From: JAHJGG01 sp041658785
Lineage (GTDB): Bacteria; Patescibacteriota; Patescibacteriia; Magasanikbacterales; UBA922
Assembly (NCBI GenBank): GCA_041658785.1
Contig: JBAZZL010000002.1
Span: 11,946-75,945, forward strand
Direction of reading: 5' to 3'
DNA length: 64,000 nucleotides
A program made the translations under genes and the position numbers. Position 1 is the first letter of the stretch; each line of letters starts with the position of its first letter. Shown here one piece after another: positions 40,257-48,734 of this stretch. The notes under the pieces were generated by a model. It had not been told where the DNA came from, made no database searches, and saw nothing but the letters and a program-made list of their open reading frames with translations.

Positions 40257-40647
40257 AATATGATTGCAGAATCACCATCGCCGCTTTCTCATCTCTACTC
40301 ACCGTTCCTCCCATCGCATCCGCCTGCCTCGAAGTAAACCTCTCGTCAACGAATTCAATTGGTAAGTCAATTCGTTTTTTTAATTCTTTCACGAACGCTT
40401 GAACAATTTTTGTGTTCTCATTCTCTTTTCCATCCAAACCAATCGGCAACCCCACGACAATTTTATCTATCTTTTCTTTGGCAATCAAATCTGAAATCTG
40501 TCCCGCCAAAACGGGATCCCGCTCGCTGCGGGAAATTCTGAAATCTGAAATCAAAAATTGGCCAAATGGCAAAACAACCCCAAGGCCAGTCTCCACCCAA
40601 GCCAATCCAATATTTTTTCTGCCGTAATCAATGCCGAGTATATTCAT
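40228..40647 (-). CDS. ruvX: Putative pre-16S rRNA nuclease / Holliday junction resolvase RuvX (YqgF)
   Basis: 139 residues. MNILGIDYGRKNIGLAWVET carries the first catalytic aspartate of the RNase H-like fold, DKIVVGLPIGLDGKENENT the middle motif, and DLPIEFVDERFTSRQAD the second acidic motif. It processes the 5' end of 16S rRNA and has been linked to recombination. An inserted SRSERDPVLAGQIS stretch (about 40498-40545) comes from REP-like sequence, and the C-terminal QSKQSKQ comes from the flanking heptamer repeat. The core motifs are untouched. Confidence 0.92.
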   Translation of the reverse strand: MNILGIDYGRKNIGLAWVETGLGVVLPFGQFLISDFRISRSERDPVLAGQISDLIAKEKIDKIVVGLPIGLDGKENENTKIVQAFVKELKKRIDLPIEFVDERFTSRQADAMGGTVSRDEKAAMVILQSYLEQSKQSKQ

Positions 40648-40723
40648 AATTTAATGGGTTAGGGTAAGAGTAAAAAAGCCTGAAAAAATCCGGCATCCTA
40701 ACCCTTGCCCAAACACTCTAACA

Positions 40724-41536
40724 TCATCTTTCGTTAGGCCGCCGAGTGACTACGCGCGGTTTGCCCTCCGTAATAATAACCGTATGCTCAAAATGCGCGC
40801 ATAAACTTTTATCCAATGTTGATATGCTCCAACCATCATCCGCCACGCCGATTTTATAATCCCCCATCGTCACCATCGGCTCTATCGCGATTACCACGCC
40901 CGGCTCTAATTTCCAATTTTCTAAATTCTTATCATAATAATTCGGCACTCTCGGCTCCTCGTGCACCGCGTGCCCAACTCCATGCCCCACCAGATCCCGC
41001 ACCACCCCAAACCCAAACTGCTCAACATAGTTTTGAATCGCTTTACCGATATCCGCTATAGTATTACCTACTACACATTTTTCAATCCCAATCTCCAATG
41101 CCTGCTTAGTCACTTCCAGTAATTTCTTCGTTGCCTTCGTCACCTTCCCCGCTGCCACGGTAATTGAAGTATCCGTAAACAACCCCCGTCCCCCATTCCC
41201 CTTTCCCCGTCCCACCGGGTATTCCATTCCAATATCAATACTCACAATATCGCCTTTTTTAACAACTTTCTCTTTATTGGCAATCCCGTGAACCAAATCC
41301 TCGTTAATACAAAAACAAACCGCGGTCGGAAACGGCGGATCGTTTTTTTTTCCTTGATAACCTTTAAATGAAGGCAGACCGCCCGCTTTTTTTATCAACC
41401 TCTCTGCTTCGTCGTCAATTTCTTTGGCATTAACGCCCGGTTTAATCATTTTCGCTAACTTTGCTAAAATCCGGCCAAGAATCTCGCCGCCTGCTTGTAT
41501 TATCTTAACCTCCTCGGGTGTTTTTAGATACGCCAT
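40724..41536 (-). CDS. map: Methionine aminopeptidase, type I
   Basis: 270 residues from the ATG at 41536 (MAYLKTPEEVKIIQAGGEIL); the longer frame would overlap adk. Metal ligands are visible: aspartate in VSIDIGMEY, aspartate in LFTDTSITV, histidine in VGHGVGHAVHEEPRVPNY, glutamate in VVIAIEPMV and glutamate in FEHTVIITE. It removes the initiator methionine. Between the first two ligands a glycine-rich insert (PVGRGKGNGGRG) replaces the usual short hairpin and probably comes from low-complexity DNA. It lies downstream of adk in the secY-adk-map order seen in many bacteria. Confidence 0.95.
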   Translation of the reverse strand: MAYLKTPEEVKIIQAGGEILGRILAKLAKMIKPGVNAKEIDDEAERLIKKAGGLPSFKGYQGKKNDPPFPTAVCFCINEDLVHGIANKEKVVKKGDIVSIDIGMEYPVGRGKGNGGRGLFTDTSITVAAGKVTKATKKLLEVTKQALEIGIEKCVVGNTIADIGKAIQNYVEQFGFGVVRDLVGHGVGHAVHEEPRVPNYYDKNLENWKLEPGVVIAIEPMVTMGDYKIGVADDGWSISTLDKSLCAHFEHTVIITEGKPRVVTRRPNER

Positions 41537-41550
41537 ACGTTCATTACAAT

Positions 41551-42243
41551 TTACCCCTCCAATCCGGCGGGCAAGCAATTACTATTTACCAACAACCGCC
41601 CAATCTCCTTTTCCACTTCCTCCATTGTTTTGCCCCCATCCACTCGCTTCAATACACCCCGCTTGTTATAATAATCCAAAATTCCCCTAATCGCTTCATT
41701 ACCCTGATCAATGATCCGTTTTTTAATCACTTCTTCGCTATCATCCGGGCGCGGTTTGATTTCCCCGCCGCACTTGGGGCAGACGGTTAAACTGTAAGTA
41801 GCCGGAATCCAAGGAATTATCTCTCCACACGCCACGCACATCCGACGTTGGGTTAATCGATTGAATGATTCTTCATCAGACAAGGCGATTTCTAATACCA
41901 AAACATCCTTAGCTAAATTCTTTTCTGTAAAAAATTCTTGATATTTTTTCGCTTGATCCAAATTTCTAATCGCGCCGTCCAAAACCACGCCATTGCCTTG
42001 GTTTAAATATTTTTCAATTTCTTGAAATGCCAACTTATAAATCAACTTGTCGGCGACCAATTTACCCGCTTTCATGTTGGCAAGCATTTTTTTATCTTCC
42101 GGCTCGGCGTTCGGGTTGGCGTCCAACGCGCGCAACAAATCGCCGGTGGAGATGTGGCCGTAATCATGCTTCTCGACAATTTTCTTTGCTTGGGTGCCCT
42201 TGCCGCTGCCGGGTGCGCCCATGAGAATTATCACTTTCTTCAT
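41551..42243 (-). CDS. adk: Adenylate kinase (zinc-type LID)
   Basis: 230 residues from the ATG at 42243 (MKKVIILMGAPGSGKGTQAK); 21 extra codons of the longer frame are rejected because the P-loop normally starts within 10 residues. The P-loop is GAPGSGKGT, then YGHISTGDLLR and LDGAIRNLDQA (the usual DGFPR is altered to DGAIR). The LID has CVACGEIIPW...VCPKCGGEI, a four-cysteine zinc site. It converts AMP plus ATP to two ADP. The replacement of the P in the FPR motif is unusual. Confidence 0.94.
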   Translation of the reverse strand: MKKVIILMGAPGSGKGTQAKKIVEKHDYGHISTGDLLRALDANPNAEPEDKKMLANMKAGKLVADKLIYKLAFQEIEKYLNQGNGVVLDGAIRNLDQAKKYQEFFTEKNLAKDVLVLEIALSDEESFNRLTQRRMCVACGEIIPWIPATYSLTVCPKCGGEIKPRPDDSEEVIKKRIIDQGNEAIRGILDYYNKRGVLKRVDGGKTMEEVEKEIGRLLVNSNCLPAGLEG

Positions 42244-42283
42244 AGACCAAAATTTAACCAAATTATCCCAAATTACATGAAAT

Positions 42284-42568
42284 CTATTTTGAGAAATACT
42301 CAACAAAAACCCTCATCAGTCCATCCCGATCGTACTGGCTGATTTTATTATTGTTTTTTAAGCCAGCCAATGCCTCGTAAATCTGCCGCAGAGAAATCTT
42401 ACCATCGCCGCGCCGCTTGTCAATAATTGTCCGTTCCACCAATTCCACCTCGCCTGCTGCAAGAGTTCGGACATCCGTCTGCGAAACCATTCTCTTGATG
42501 TCAAACTCCGACAATTGTTTTTCCTCTTTTGAATATTTGTCCCCGGGTGAACCAAATAAAAATCCCAT
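42284..42568 (-). CDS. Conserved small protein between secY and adk
   Basis: 94 residues: MGFLFGSPGDKYSKEEKQLS then a helical soluble stretch with VELVERTIIDKRRGDGKISL and a C-terminal KISQYDRDGLMRVFVEYF. No family I recognise, no membrane segment or signal. Its place inside the secY-adk operon, in the same direction, suggests a widely kept lineage-specific protein, possibly ribosome- or secretion-associated. That link is only positional. Confidence 0.65.
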   Translation of the reverse strand: MGFLFGSPGDKYSKEEKQLSEFDIKRMVSQTDVRTLAAGEVELVERTIIDKRRGDGKISLRQIYEALAGLKNNNKISQYDRDGLMRVFVEYFSK

Positions 42569-42709
42569 ATGTTTTAAGTTAAAAATTAGCTTAGATTAGC
42601 CAAATTAGTATAACACTTGATTGATGCTTCGTCAAATATCAAAAACCCGCCAACAGGCGGATGATAATTCGTATCTTGTGTTTCGTGTTACGTGCCTCGT
42701 GCCTCGTGA

Positions 42710-43984
42710 TTAAACTCGATCGTACTCATGCATTGTCAGCTGCGCTTCAATCTGCTTGAAAATATCAATTGCCACCGCAACAACGATAAGCAAACTGGTG
42801 CCGCCAATAGCCAAACTATTTGTTCCGGTAAAGCCCTGCAAGATAAGCGGCAGTATCGCAATCATACCCAGGAATAAAGCGCCAATTAAGACAATTCTAT
42901 TCATGGTCTTGCCAATATACTCCTCTGTCTGCTTCCCCGGCCGAATACCGGGAATAAAACCTCCTTGCCTCTGCAAATTTTCCGCAACTTTATTGGGATG
43001 AAAAATAACTGCAGTATAAAAATAGGTAAAACAAAAAACAAGAAGAAAATAAAATATTCCATAAAACCACTGATTCTGAAAAATATAGATAATCTGCCTG
43101 GCAATGTTCGCCAACCTTCCGCCGCTATTTACAAAAAACTGCGCGACCGTTGGAGGGAATAAAATAACTGAAATAGCAAAAATGATTGGGATAACGCCGG
43201 CAGTGTTTACTCTAAGCGGCAGATGCGACTGGGCGCCTCCATAACCGCCGTGAGCGCCATGCGCCATTCTGGCATAACTAACAGGTATATTACGTTGTCC
43301 TTCACTAATAATTACCACTCCGACGACCGTTACAATCGCAATTACCAAAAACATAATGTATGTATACAAATCGGATGGATTGTAGTTTACAAGTAAATTC
43401 TGCAAGGCCCCGGGAAGGGCGGCTATAATACCGGCAAAAATCAACAACGAGATGCCATTCCCAATATTTCTTTCTGTAATAAGTTCGCCGATCCACATTA
43501 AAAAAATGGTTCCGGCTGTGACGGTAATCATAATCGCCGCCAACCGATATGCGCTAAAATCCGGGATAATATTGGTTTGTGTCTGTCCCAAAAGCTTGAT
43601 CAGACCAAAGGCCTGCAGCAGCGCAAGCGGCACCGCGGCAATCCGCGTATAATTGTTAATTCTGCGCCGTCCTGCCTCGCCTTCCTTCTGCATCTCCTCC
43701 AGTTGCGGAACTACCATCGCCAACAATTGGAAGATAATGGAAGAGGTAATATACGGAGCAACACCAAGCATAGCAATAGAAAAATTCTCAATAGTACCCC
43801 CAGAAAAAATATTCAATAGCCCCAAAATTTGATTGCCTGCCAAAAAGCTTCGCAAAGCCGCCACATCTACGCCCGGAATTGGGATATGAGCAACCGCTCT
43901 AAAAATAACAAGCATCCCCAAAACAAAAAGGATGCTATTGCGAAGACTTTTAATTTTCCAAATACGTTGAATTTTTTCCCACAT
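42710..43984 (-). CDS. secY: Protein translocase subunit SecY
   Basis: 424 residues from the ATG at 43984 (MWEKIQRIWKIKSLRNSILF); the first 8 codons of the longer frame come from a repeat. Ten membrane helices can be counted. The plug and first-helix region is AHIPIPGVDVAALRSFLAG. Signature SecY motifs are GIAPYITSSII-like (GVAPYITSSIIFQLLAMVVP) and RNIGNGISLLIFAGIIAALP. The C-terminal loop GIRPGKQTEEYIGKTMNRI binds the ribosome. It forms the translocation channel with SecE and SecG (not in this window). Confidence 0.96.
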   Translation of the reverse strand: MWEKIQRIWKIKSLRNSILFVLGMLVIFRAVAHIPIPGVDVAALRSFLAGNQILGLLNIFSGGTIENFSIAMLGVAPYITSSIIFQLLAMVVPQLEEMQKEGEAGRRRINNYTRIAAVPLALLQAFGLIKLLGQTQTNIIPDFSAYRLAAIMITVTAGTIFLMWIGELITERNIGNGISLLIFAGIIAALPGALQNLLVNYNPSDLYTYIMFLVIAIVTVVGVVIISEGQRNIPVSYARMAHGAHGGYGGAQSHLPLRVNTAGVIPIIFAISVILFPPTVAQFFVNSGGRLANIARQIIYIFQNQWFYGIFYFLLVFCFTYFYTAVIFHPNKVAENLQRQGGFIPGIRPGKQTEEYIGKTMNRIVLIGALFLGMIAILPLILQGFTGTNSLAIGGTSLLIVVAVAIDIFKQIEAQLTMHEYDRV

Positions 43985-43995
43985 ACAGTTATAAA

Positions 43996-44122
43996 ATACA
44001 AGATACATGGATCAACACACAATATACATTGAGAAAAATACAAAATCAAATTTACTAATTGTTTTGAATTACGAAATGTCATTGTCTATCATTCCATGTA
44101 TATTGTAGTATATTGTATTTTG
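43996..44122. repeat. Inverted repeat of ACATGG / TGTATATTG units between secY and rplO
   Basis: The left arm AATACAAGATACATGG with CAATATACATTG and the right arm CCATGTATATTG...AATACAAAATA-complement series are about 50 bases apart. It gives the extra N-terminal codons of the long secY frame, another reason to reject that start. Confidence 0.6.
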
Positions 44123-44569
44123 TTAAAAAGTAATCGTTCCTCCCGCTTTCTCTATCAATTCTATCGCCTTTTTGCTGGCAATACAATGCCTGATTTCCAA
44201 TTTCTTCTTAAGCTCGCCTGAAGCAACAATTTTGACACCATTTAGCGACGAGCGCACTACACCTTTTTTGGCAAGTAACACCGGAGTTACTTTCTCCTCT
44301 TCAGAACAAACACGTTCAAGTGTGGCAAGAGTAACTACTCCTTTTTTCGGATATAAACTATTAAAACCGCGGAGTTTGGGAACCTTTTGCAATGATTGTT
44401 TGAACCCTAGCCGCTTCAAACCGCCTTTTCCGCCGGATCTTGCTTTTTGTCCTTTCAGCCCGCGCGCCGCATAAGTACCCTTTCCAGAGGCATTACCGCG
44501 ACCCACACGCTTTGACTTCTTTTGTGATCCTCGTGCTGGCTTAATTGTATTTGGCGCTAAAGATGTCAT
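44123..44569 (-). CDS. rplO: 50S ribosomal protein L15
   Basis: 148 residues. The N-terminal glycine- and basic-rich tail (KRVGRGNASGKGTYAARGLK followed by GQKARSGGKGGLKRLGF) is diagnostic of L15; the globular C-terminus has LKKKLEIRHCIASKKAIEL and ends AGGTITF. It begins 4 bases after rpsE; the rpmD (L30) gene that usually separates them is absent. Confidence 0.97.
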   Translation of the reverse strand: MTSLAPNTIKPARGSQKKSKRVGRGNASGKGTYAARGLKGQKARSGGKGGLKRLGFKQSLQKVPKLRGFNSLYPKKGVVTLATLERVCSEEEKVTPVLLAKKGVVRSSLNGVKIVASGELKKKLEIRHCIASKKAIELIEKAGGTITF

Positions 44570-44573
44570 ATCT

Positions 44574-45227
44574 TTATGTTGGGTTAAAGTCTATTTCTTT
44601 TTTTTGTTCTCTGTTCTCTTGATTTTCCAGCTTTATATCCTTTATATCTTTTGTAATATCTGTAATATCCTCATTACCCGCATTCAATTTATCTTTCTTT
44701 TTTTCGTCTTTCCTTTGTTCAAATCTCTTATCAACAATTTTTGCTTTTTGCAAAAACGACTGCAAGGCCTTAAAAGTCGCCTTTACATTTACGACTTTAT
44801 TGTTAGATCTGCCCATCATCTTTGCCGATGCGTTTGGCACCCCTGCCAACTCAAGCACTGTCCGAATTGAGCTGCCGGCAATAATGCCAGAACCTTGCGG
44901 CGCCGGCTTTATCATTACTCGGCCAGCTTTGAACTTGGCTTCTACACGGTGCGGAATTGTCTTTTTTTCAATTGGAACATAAATCATCGCCTTCTTTGCT
45001 TGATTCACGGCTTTTTCAACAGCAATCTGTACGTCCTTTCCTTTGTCCAAACCATAACCTACTCTGCCCTTGCGGTCGCCAATAACCACACAGGCGCGAA
45101 AACTTAACTGCTTGCCTCCTTTGGTAACACGGGTAACACGCGCCAAATCAACAATGTGCTGGTCAAATTCAGGTTTTTCTTTTTTAAATCTTTTTCCATC
45201 TCTGGACTTTCCTTTTCCTTGTGCCAT
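44574..45227 (-). CDS. rpsE: 30S ribosomal protein S5
   Basis: 217 residues from the ATG at 45227 (MAQGKGKSRDGKRFKKEKPE). The S5 core has VTRVTKGGKQLSFRACVVIG, then GRVGYGLDKGKDVQIAVEKA and PAPQGSGIIAGSSIRTVLEL. The C-terminal 45 residues are a charged lineage-specific tail ending QKKEIDFNPT. S5 controls decoding fidelity at the mRNA entry side. Confidence 0.97.
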   Translation of the reverse strand: MAQGKGKSRDGKRFKKEKPEFDQHIVDLARVTRVTKGGKQLSFRACVVIGDRKGRVGYGLDKGKDVQIAVEKAVNQAKKAMIYVPIEKKTIPHRVEAKFKAGRVMIKPAPQGSGIIAGSSIRTVLELAGVPNASAKMMGRSNNKVVNVKATFKALQSFLQKAKIVDKRFEQRKDEKKKDKLNAGNEDITDITKDIKDIKLENQENREQKKEIDFNPT

Positions 45228-45266
45228 ACTTTTAATTATTAATTTTAACAACAAAAAATACTTTAA

Positions 45267-45641
45267 TTAGAATAACAAACCATTCTCTCTTGCTCCTTCG
45301 GCCAATGCCTTGATTTTGCCGTGGTATTTATAACCAGCTCTGTCAAAGACAACAGTCTCTATTTTCAAAATCTTTGCTTTTTCCGCCAAAAGCTTGCCTA
45401 GCAAATATGCCTGCGCCACCTTTCCTTTTCGTTCTCCGGCATCACCCTGAACCTCGGCGGTTTTGCTGTTCAAAGCCGCGAGCGTCTTCCCTTCTTGATC
45501 ATCAATAAGCTGAATATACATGCCGTTCAAGCTGCGGTGTATATTCAATCTGGGCTTTTCTGCTGTACCAGAAATCTTTGCTCGCACTCTCAATCGCCGG
45601 CGCTCTCTTCTTTCGCGCTTTGTGATGCGTTTTTTATTCAT
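45267..45641 (-). CDS. rplR: 50S ribosomal protein L18
   Basis: 124 residues: basic N-terminus MNKKRITKRERRERRRLRVR, then KPRLNIHRSLNGMYIQLIDD and a C-terminus VVFDRAGYKYHGKIKALAEG ending ARENGLLF, all standard L18. It binds 5S rRNA with L5. Confidence 0.97.
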   Translation of the reverse strand: MNKKRITKRERRERRRLRVRAKISGTAEKPRLNIHRSLNGMYIQLIDDQEGKTLAALNSKTAEVQGDAGERKGKVAQAYLLGKLLAEKAKILKIETVVFDRAGYKYHGKIKALAEGARENGLLF

Positions 45642-45684
45642 ACTTCTTTTTATAAATGATATAAATCAAAAAAACAAAATATGA

Positions 45685-46239
45685 TTAAGCCCCGGCCGTC
45701 TTGCCAGCCACCTTGCCGGCCTTTCTCCGGACTACTTCATCAAGATACTTGATGCCTTTGCCTTTATACGGCTCTGGCTTGCGAACTGATCTAACCTCTG
45801 CGGCGACCTGGCCCAAAAGTTCCTTATCAGCGCTTTCAAGTGTAATGATATTTTTTTCTACCGCCACGCTCATCCCTTTCGGCATTTCAAATATTATTGG
45901 ATGGGAAAAACCAACTTCTATTTTCAAATCTTTCCCCTGTAATGAAATCTTGTATCCAACCCCATTGATTTCCAATTGTTTTTTGAATCCCTCTGAAACG
46001 CCAGTGATCATATTCTTTATGTGGGAAGCAAACGTGCCCCACAACGCGCGCTCTTTCTTCTCCTCTTTGTTTACTACATCACAAGTAACGGTACTGCCAT
46101 CATTGACATTAACCGCAACCAATGGATTGAGTACTCGCTTCAATTCGCCTTTTGGCCCCTTTACCGCGACAAAACCATCTTTTACTTCAACAGTTACGCC
46201 TTGAGGGATGTGAATTGTTTGTTTTCCAATTCTTGACAT
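45685..46239 (-). CDS. rplF: 50S ribosomal protein L6
   Basis: 184 residues. MSRIGKQTIHIPQGVTVEVK is the classic L6 start; GPKGELKR, ITGVSEGFKKQLEINGVGYK and the C-terminal PEPYKGKGIKYLDEVVRRKA complete the two-domain fold. It sits near the factor-binding site of the large subunit. Confidence 0.97.
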   Translation of the reverse strand: MSRIGKQTIHIPQGVTVEVKDGFVAVKGPKGELKRVLNPLVAVNVNDGSTVTCDVVNKEEKKERALWGTFASHIKNMITGVSEGFKKQLEINGVGYKISLQGKDLKIEVGFSHPIIFEMPKGMSVAVEKNIITLESADKELLGQVAAEVRSVRKPEPYKGKGIKYLDEVVRRKAGKVAGKTAGA

Positions 46240-46249
46240 ACAAATATTA

Positions 46250-46380
46250 TAATCCTAATATTATTATCCTAATCTGCAAATTTCCGAATACCGCGAATAT
46301 CTTAATAATTTTTTATTTCATTTGTTATTATTAGGATATTCGCAGATTCGGATGGAATTCGTTGTATTCGGATTATATTA
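46250..46380. repeat. Inverted repeat related to the 2740-2795 palindrome
   Basis: GATATTCGCAGATTCGGATG (46335-46354) differs by one base from GATATTCGTAGATTCGGATG at 2781-2800. An imperfect complementary half lies at 46266-46302. It lies between rplF and rpsH and touches the rpsH stop codon. Confidence 0.6.
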
Positions 46381-46764
46381 ATATACTGAACAAATAACCT
46401 CTCCTCCCACCCTTTCTTTCCTTGCCTGTTTATTGGTCATCAAACCTCTGGGGGTGGACACGATTGCAATGCCATAATCATTTAATACGCGCGGCATGTC
46501 GCAGGCTTTTTTATAAATCCTATGTCCAGGCGTGCTTTCACGCTTTATTGACTGGATCGCGGGAATTTTTCCATTATATTTCAATTTCAACACCAATTTG
46601 GAATGCGTCCCTTCGACTTTTTTAACCTCATCAACATATCCTTCATGATTCAAAATATCAGCAACCGCCTTCTTTATTTTAGAAAAAGGAAGCTCCACAG
46701 CGCCCTTGCGCGCCAGCTGTGCGTTTCTTATTCGAGTTAACATGTCGGCAATTGGATCAGTCAT
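46378..46764 (-). CDS. rpsH: 30S ribosomal protein S8
   Basis: 128 residues from the second ATG (MTDPIADMLTRIRNAQLARK). GAVELPFSKIKKAVADILNH and the C-terminal GIAIVSTPRGLMTNKQARKE followed by VGGEVICSVY are canonical S8. It binds the 16S central domain and in other bacteria regulates the spc operon. Confidence 0.97.
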   Translation of the reverse strand: MTDPIADMLTRIRNAQLARKGAVELPFSKIKKAVADILNHEGYVDEVKKVEGTHSKLVLKLKYNGKIPAIQSIKRESTPGHRIYKKACDMPRVLNDYGIAIVSTPRGLMTNKQARKERVGGEVICSVY

Positions 46765-46783
46765 CATAATATTTTACACTTAA

Positions 46784-46980
46784 TCACTTTAACACTTTAG
46801 CACTTTAACACTTTAGCACTTGAGCACTTTAACACTTTAGCACTTGAGCACTTTAACACTTTAGCACTTGAGCACTTTAACACTTTAGCACTTTAGCACT
46901 TGAGCACTTTAACGCTGAGGCACTTTTCCAATTTACTTGGGAATAAATCGTGCTAAAGTGCTTCAGTGCTAAAGTGCTTA
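46784..46980. repeat. Tandem 8-mer array (AGCACTTT / AACACTTT) with inverted tail
   Basis: About 15 units such as AGCACTTT, AACACTTT and AGCACTTG run head to tail from 46784 to 46930. After a short spacer, complementary GTGCTAAAGTGCTTCAGTGC units (46952-46980) close an inverted repeat. Units lack spacers, so this is not CRISPR. It occupies the whole rpsH-rpsN gap. Confidence 0.85.
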
Positions 46981-46987
46981 GGCGATT

Positions 46988-47173
46988 TTACCAGCTGGAC
47001 TTTCTGACACCTGGCAATTTGCCTTGGTTTGCCAGCTCGCGAAAACAAATACGACACATATTAAACTTTCTCATATAGCCGCGCTTTCTGCCGCATTTCC
47101 AACAACGTCTGACTATTCTTGTGCTAAACTTTGGTTTTCTATTTGATTTTGCAATTTGTGACTTTTTCGCCAT
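46988..47173 (-). CDS. rpsN: 30S ribosomal protein S14, zinc-binding type Z
   Basis: 61 residues with C-x2-C...C-x2-C in VRRCWKCGRKRGYMRKFNMC followed by RICF, and the terminal LPGVRKSSW. The short zinc-ribbon (type Z) form is used in place of the long cysteine-free form. It assembles in the 30S head. Confidence 0.96.
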   Translation of the reverse strand: MAKKSQIAKSNRKPKFSTRIVRRCWKCGRKRGYMRKFNMCRICFRELANQGKLPGVRKSSW

Positions 47174-47193
47174 ACAAATTATGTAAATTTACA

Positions 47194-47739
47194 TCATCTT
47201 TCACTAAACGGAAATCCCAGCGCCTTTAGCAGCGCCAGTCCTTCTTCTTTATTCTTGGCAGTAGTGGTGATAACGATTTCTAAACCATGAATCTTATCGA
47301 CCGCTTCGCTTGAAATTTCAGGAAACGCGATATTCTCTTTCAAACCAAGGGTATAATTACCTTTTTTATCAAAACTCTTTGGACTGATTCCACGAAAATC
47401 CCGGACTCGAGGCAATGTAACGCTAATTAACTTATCAACAAAATAATACATCATTTTCCCACGAAGTGTAACTGATGCGCCGACATCCATGCCTTGCCGG
47501 ATCTTAAAGTTCGAAATAGCCTTTTTTGCCTTATTATGGATCGGCTTCTGTCCGGTGATTGATGCTAATGTTTTCTCTACATTTTCAATAAAAGCGCTCT
47601 CTTTCGCGTGCCGGCCATACCCGACATTCACCGTTACCTTCTGAATTCTTGGGACTTGCATAATATTTTTATACCCAAGCTGATCCTTAAGCGCGGGAGC
47701 TATTTGTTCTTTGTATTGTTTGTACAATCTCGATTGCAT
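47194..47739 (-). CDS. rplE: 50S ribosomal protein L5
   Basis: 181 residues. IMQVPRIQKVTVNVGYGRHA, ASITGQKPIHNKAKKAISNF, KIRQGMDVGASVTLRG and LPRVRDFRGISPKSFDKKGN are standard L5 motifs. It binds 5S rRNA and contacts P-site tRNA. The upstream gap holds an inverted repeat. Confidence 0.97.
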   Translation of the reverse strand: MQSRLYKQYKEQIAPALKDQLGYKNIMQVPRIQKVTVNVGYGRHAKESAFIENVEKTLASITGQKPIHNKAKKAISNFKIRQGMDVGASVTLRGKMMYYFVDKLISVTLPRVRDFRGISPKSFDKKGNYTLGLKENIAFPEISSEAVDKIHGLEIVITTTAKNKEEGLALLKALGFPFSER

Positions 47740-47749
47740 ATTAATCTAG

Positions 47750-47826
47750 TTCATGGTTCTCAGCCAATAGCTATTAGTTATTTTGCAAAATTTTATTGGC
47801 TACAAATTATTGGCTTTGAACTGCCG
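47750..47826. repeat. Inverted repeat (AGTTCA...GCCAATAG type)
   Basis: AGTTCATGGTTCTCAGCCAA on the left and the complementary TTGGCTTTGAACT series on the right. The same design with very similar wording (AGTTCATAGTTCAGAGCCAG...) lies at 51528-51600, so these two are one family. Confidence 0.7.
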
Positions 47827-47834
47827 GCTTAATC

Positions 47835-48155
47835 CTAATCAATAAATTCTCCGCTCCGTTTTGCGACTCTCTTTTTATCTTCACCTTCAATGACAAAACC
47901 GACACGGGTTGGCTTCCCTGATTTTGGATCAATCAGCATTACATTGCTGATATCAATCGGAGCAGACAACTCTATTGTCTGCCCTTTCTGGCCGCGCTGG
48001 CGCGGACGCAGATGCTTTTTTAATATATTAATACCCTCTACAACCGCATATCTTCTATTTGTATTTTTATTTGTTAATACCTGAATGACCTTGCCGGTTT
48101 TCCCGCGTTCTTTTCCTGATAATACTTTTATTTTGTCTCCAGTTTTAATTTTCAT
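47835..48155 (-). CDS. rplX: 50S ribosomal protein L24
   Basis: 106 residues with the KOW motif in IKVLSGKERGKTGKVIQVLT and the family's GINILKKHLRPRQRGQKGQT and VGFVIEGEDKKRVAKRSGEF. Early assembly protein of the large subunit near the exit tunnel. Confidence 0.97.
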   Translation of the reverse strand: MKIKTGDKIKVLSGKERGKTGKVIQVLTNKNTNRRYAVVEGINILKKHLRPRQRGQKGQTIELSAPIDISNVMLIDPKSGKPTRVGFVIEGEDKKRVAKRSGEFID

Positions 48156-48256
48156 AATTTGTTGATTCGAATCAGCTGATATACTCCCTTGCTCTATTTA
48201 ATTTCAATTTTGAATTTTATCCATACATTATTATTCTATTAAGATTCAGCTAAAAA

Positions 48257-48303
48257 ACCAATTTCCAATTTCCAATTTCTAATTTCTAATTTCTAATTTC
48301 CAA
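48257..48303. repeat. Tandem heptamers CCAATTT / CTAATTT
   Basis: About seven head-to-tail heptamers (AATTTCC, AATTTCT) lie directly after the rplN stop (48304) in the rplX-rplN gap. The same units occur at 51016-51122 and 27889-27930. Confidence 0.75.
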
Positions 48304-48675
48304 TTACACTACTTCCGACGCTAACGAAATAATCTTCTGGAATCCTTTGATGCGTAATTCTCGGGCAACCGGACCAAAAATGCGCGTCCCTTTTGGTTCT
48401 TTGTCTTTTTTATCAATAATTACCGCCGCATTTTCATCAAATCTAATATAGGTGCCGTCTTTTCTGCGCCGCTCTTTCTTTTGTCTGACAATTACCGCGT
48501 GAACTATATCGCTCTTTTTGACTGCGCCGCGCGGGTCTGCCTCTTTTACTGTACACGTGATAATGTCGCCAAGCTGAGCATATCGTTTCTTGTATCCGCC
48601 AAGCACACGAATACACATTAGCTTTTTTGCGCCGCTATTATCTGCTACTTTTAACATTGTCCGGTGTTGAATCAT
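48304..48675 (-). CDS. rplN: 50S ribosomal protein L14
   Basis: 123 residues from the ATG at 48675 (MIQHRTMLKVADNSGAKKLM). CIRVLGG, GDIITCTVKEADPRGAVKKS and IFGPVARELR are diagnostic. L14 contacts 16S rRNA across the subunit interface and is the target of the silencing factor RsfS. Confidence 0.97.
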   Translation of the reverse strand: MIQHRTMLKVADNSGAKKLMCIRVLGGYKKRYAQLGDIITCTVKEADPRGAVKKSDIVHAVIVRQKKERRRKDGTYIRFDENAAVIIDKKDKEPKGTRIFGPVARELRIKGFQKIISLASEVV

Positions 48676-48734
48676 ATATACATCCAAATTACTCCGCCTA
48701 AGGCTGACCTGCCTTGAGTGCAGAATGGCGCAAT

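Noticed and set aside
46784..46980. Tandem 8-mer array considered as CRISPR
   Set aside because: Units are 8 bases, head to tail, with no unique spacers and no cas genes in the window.
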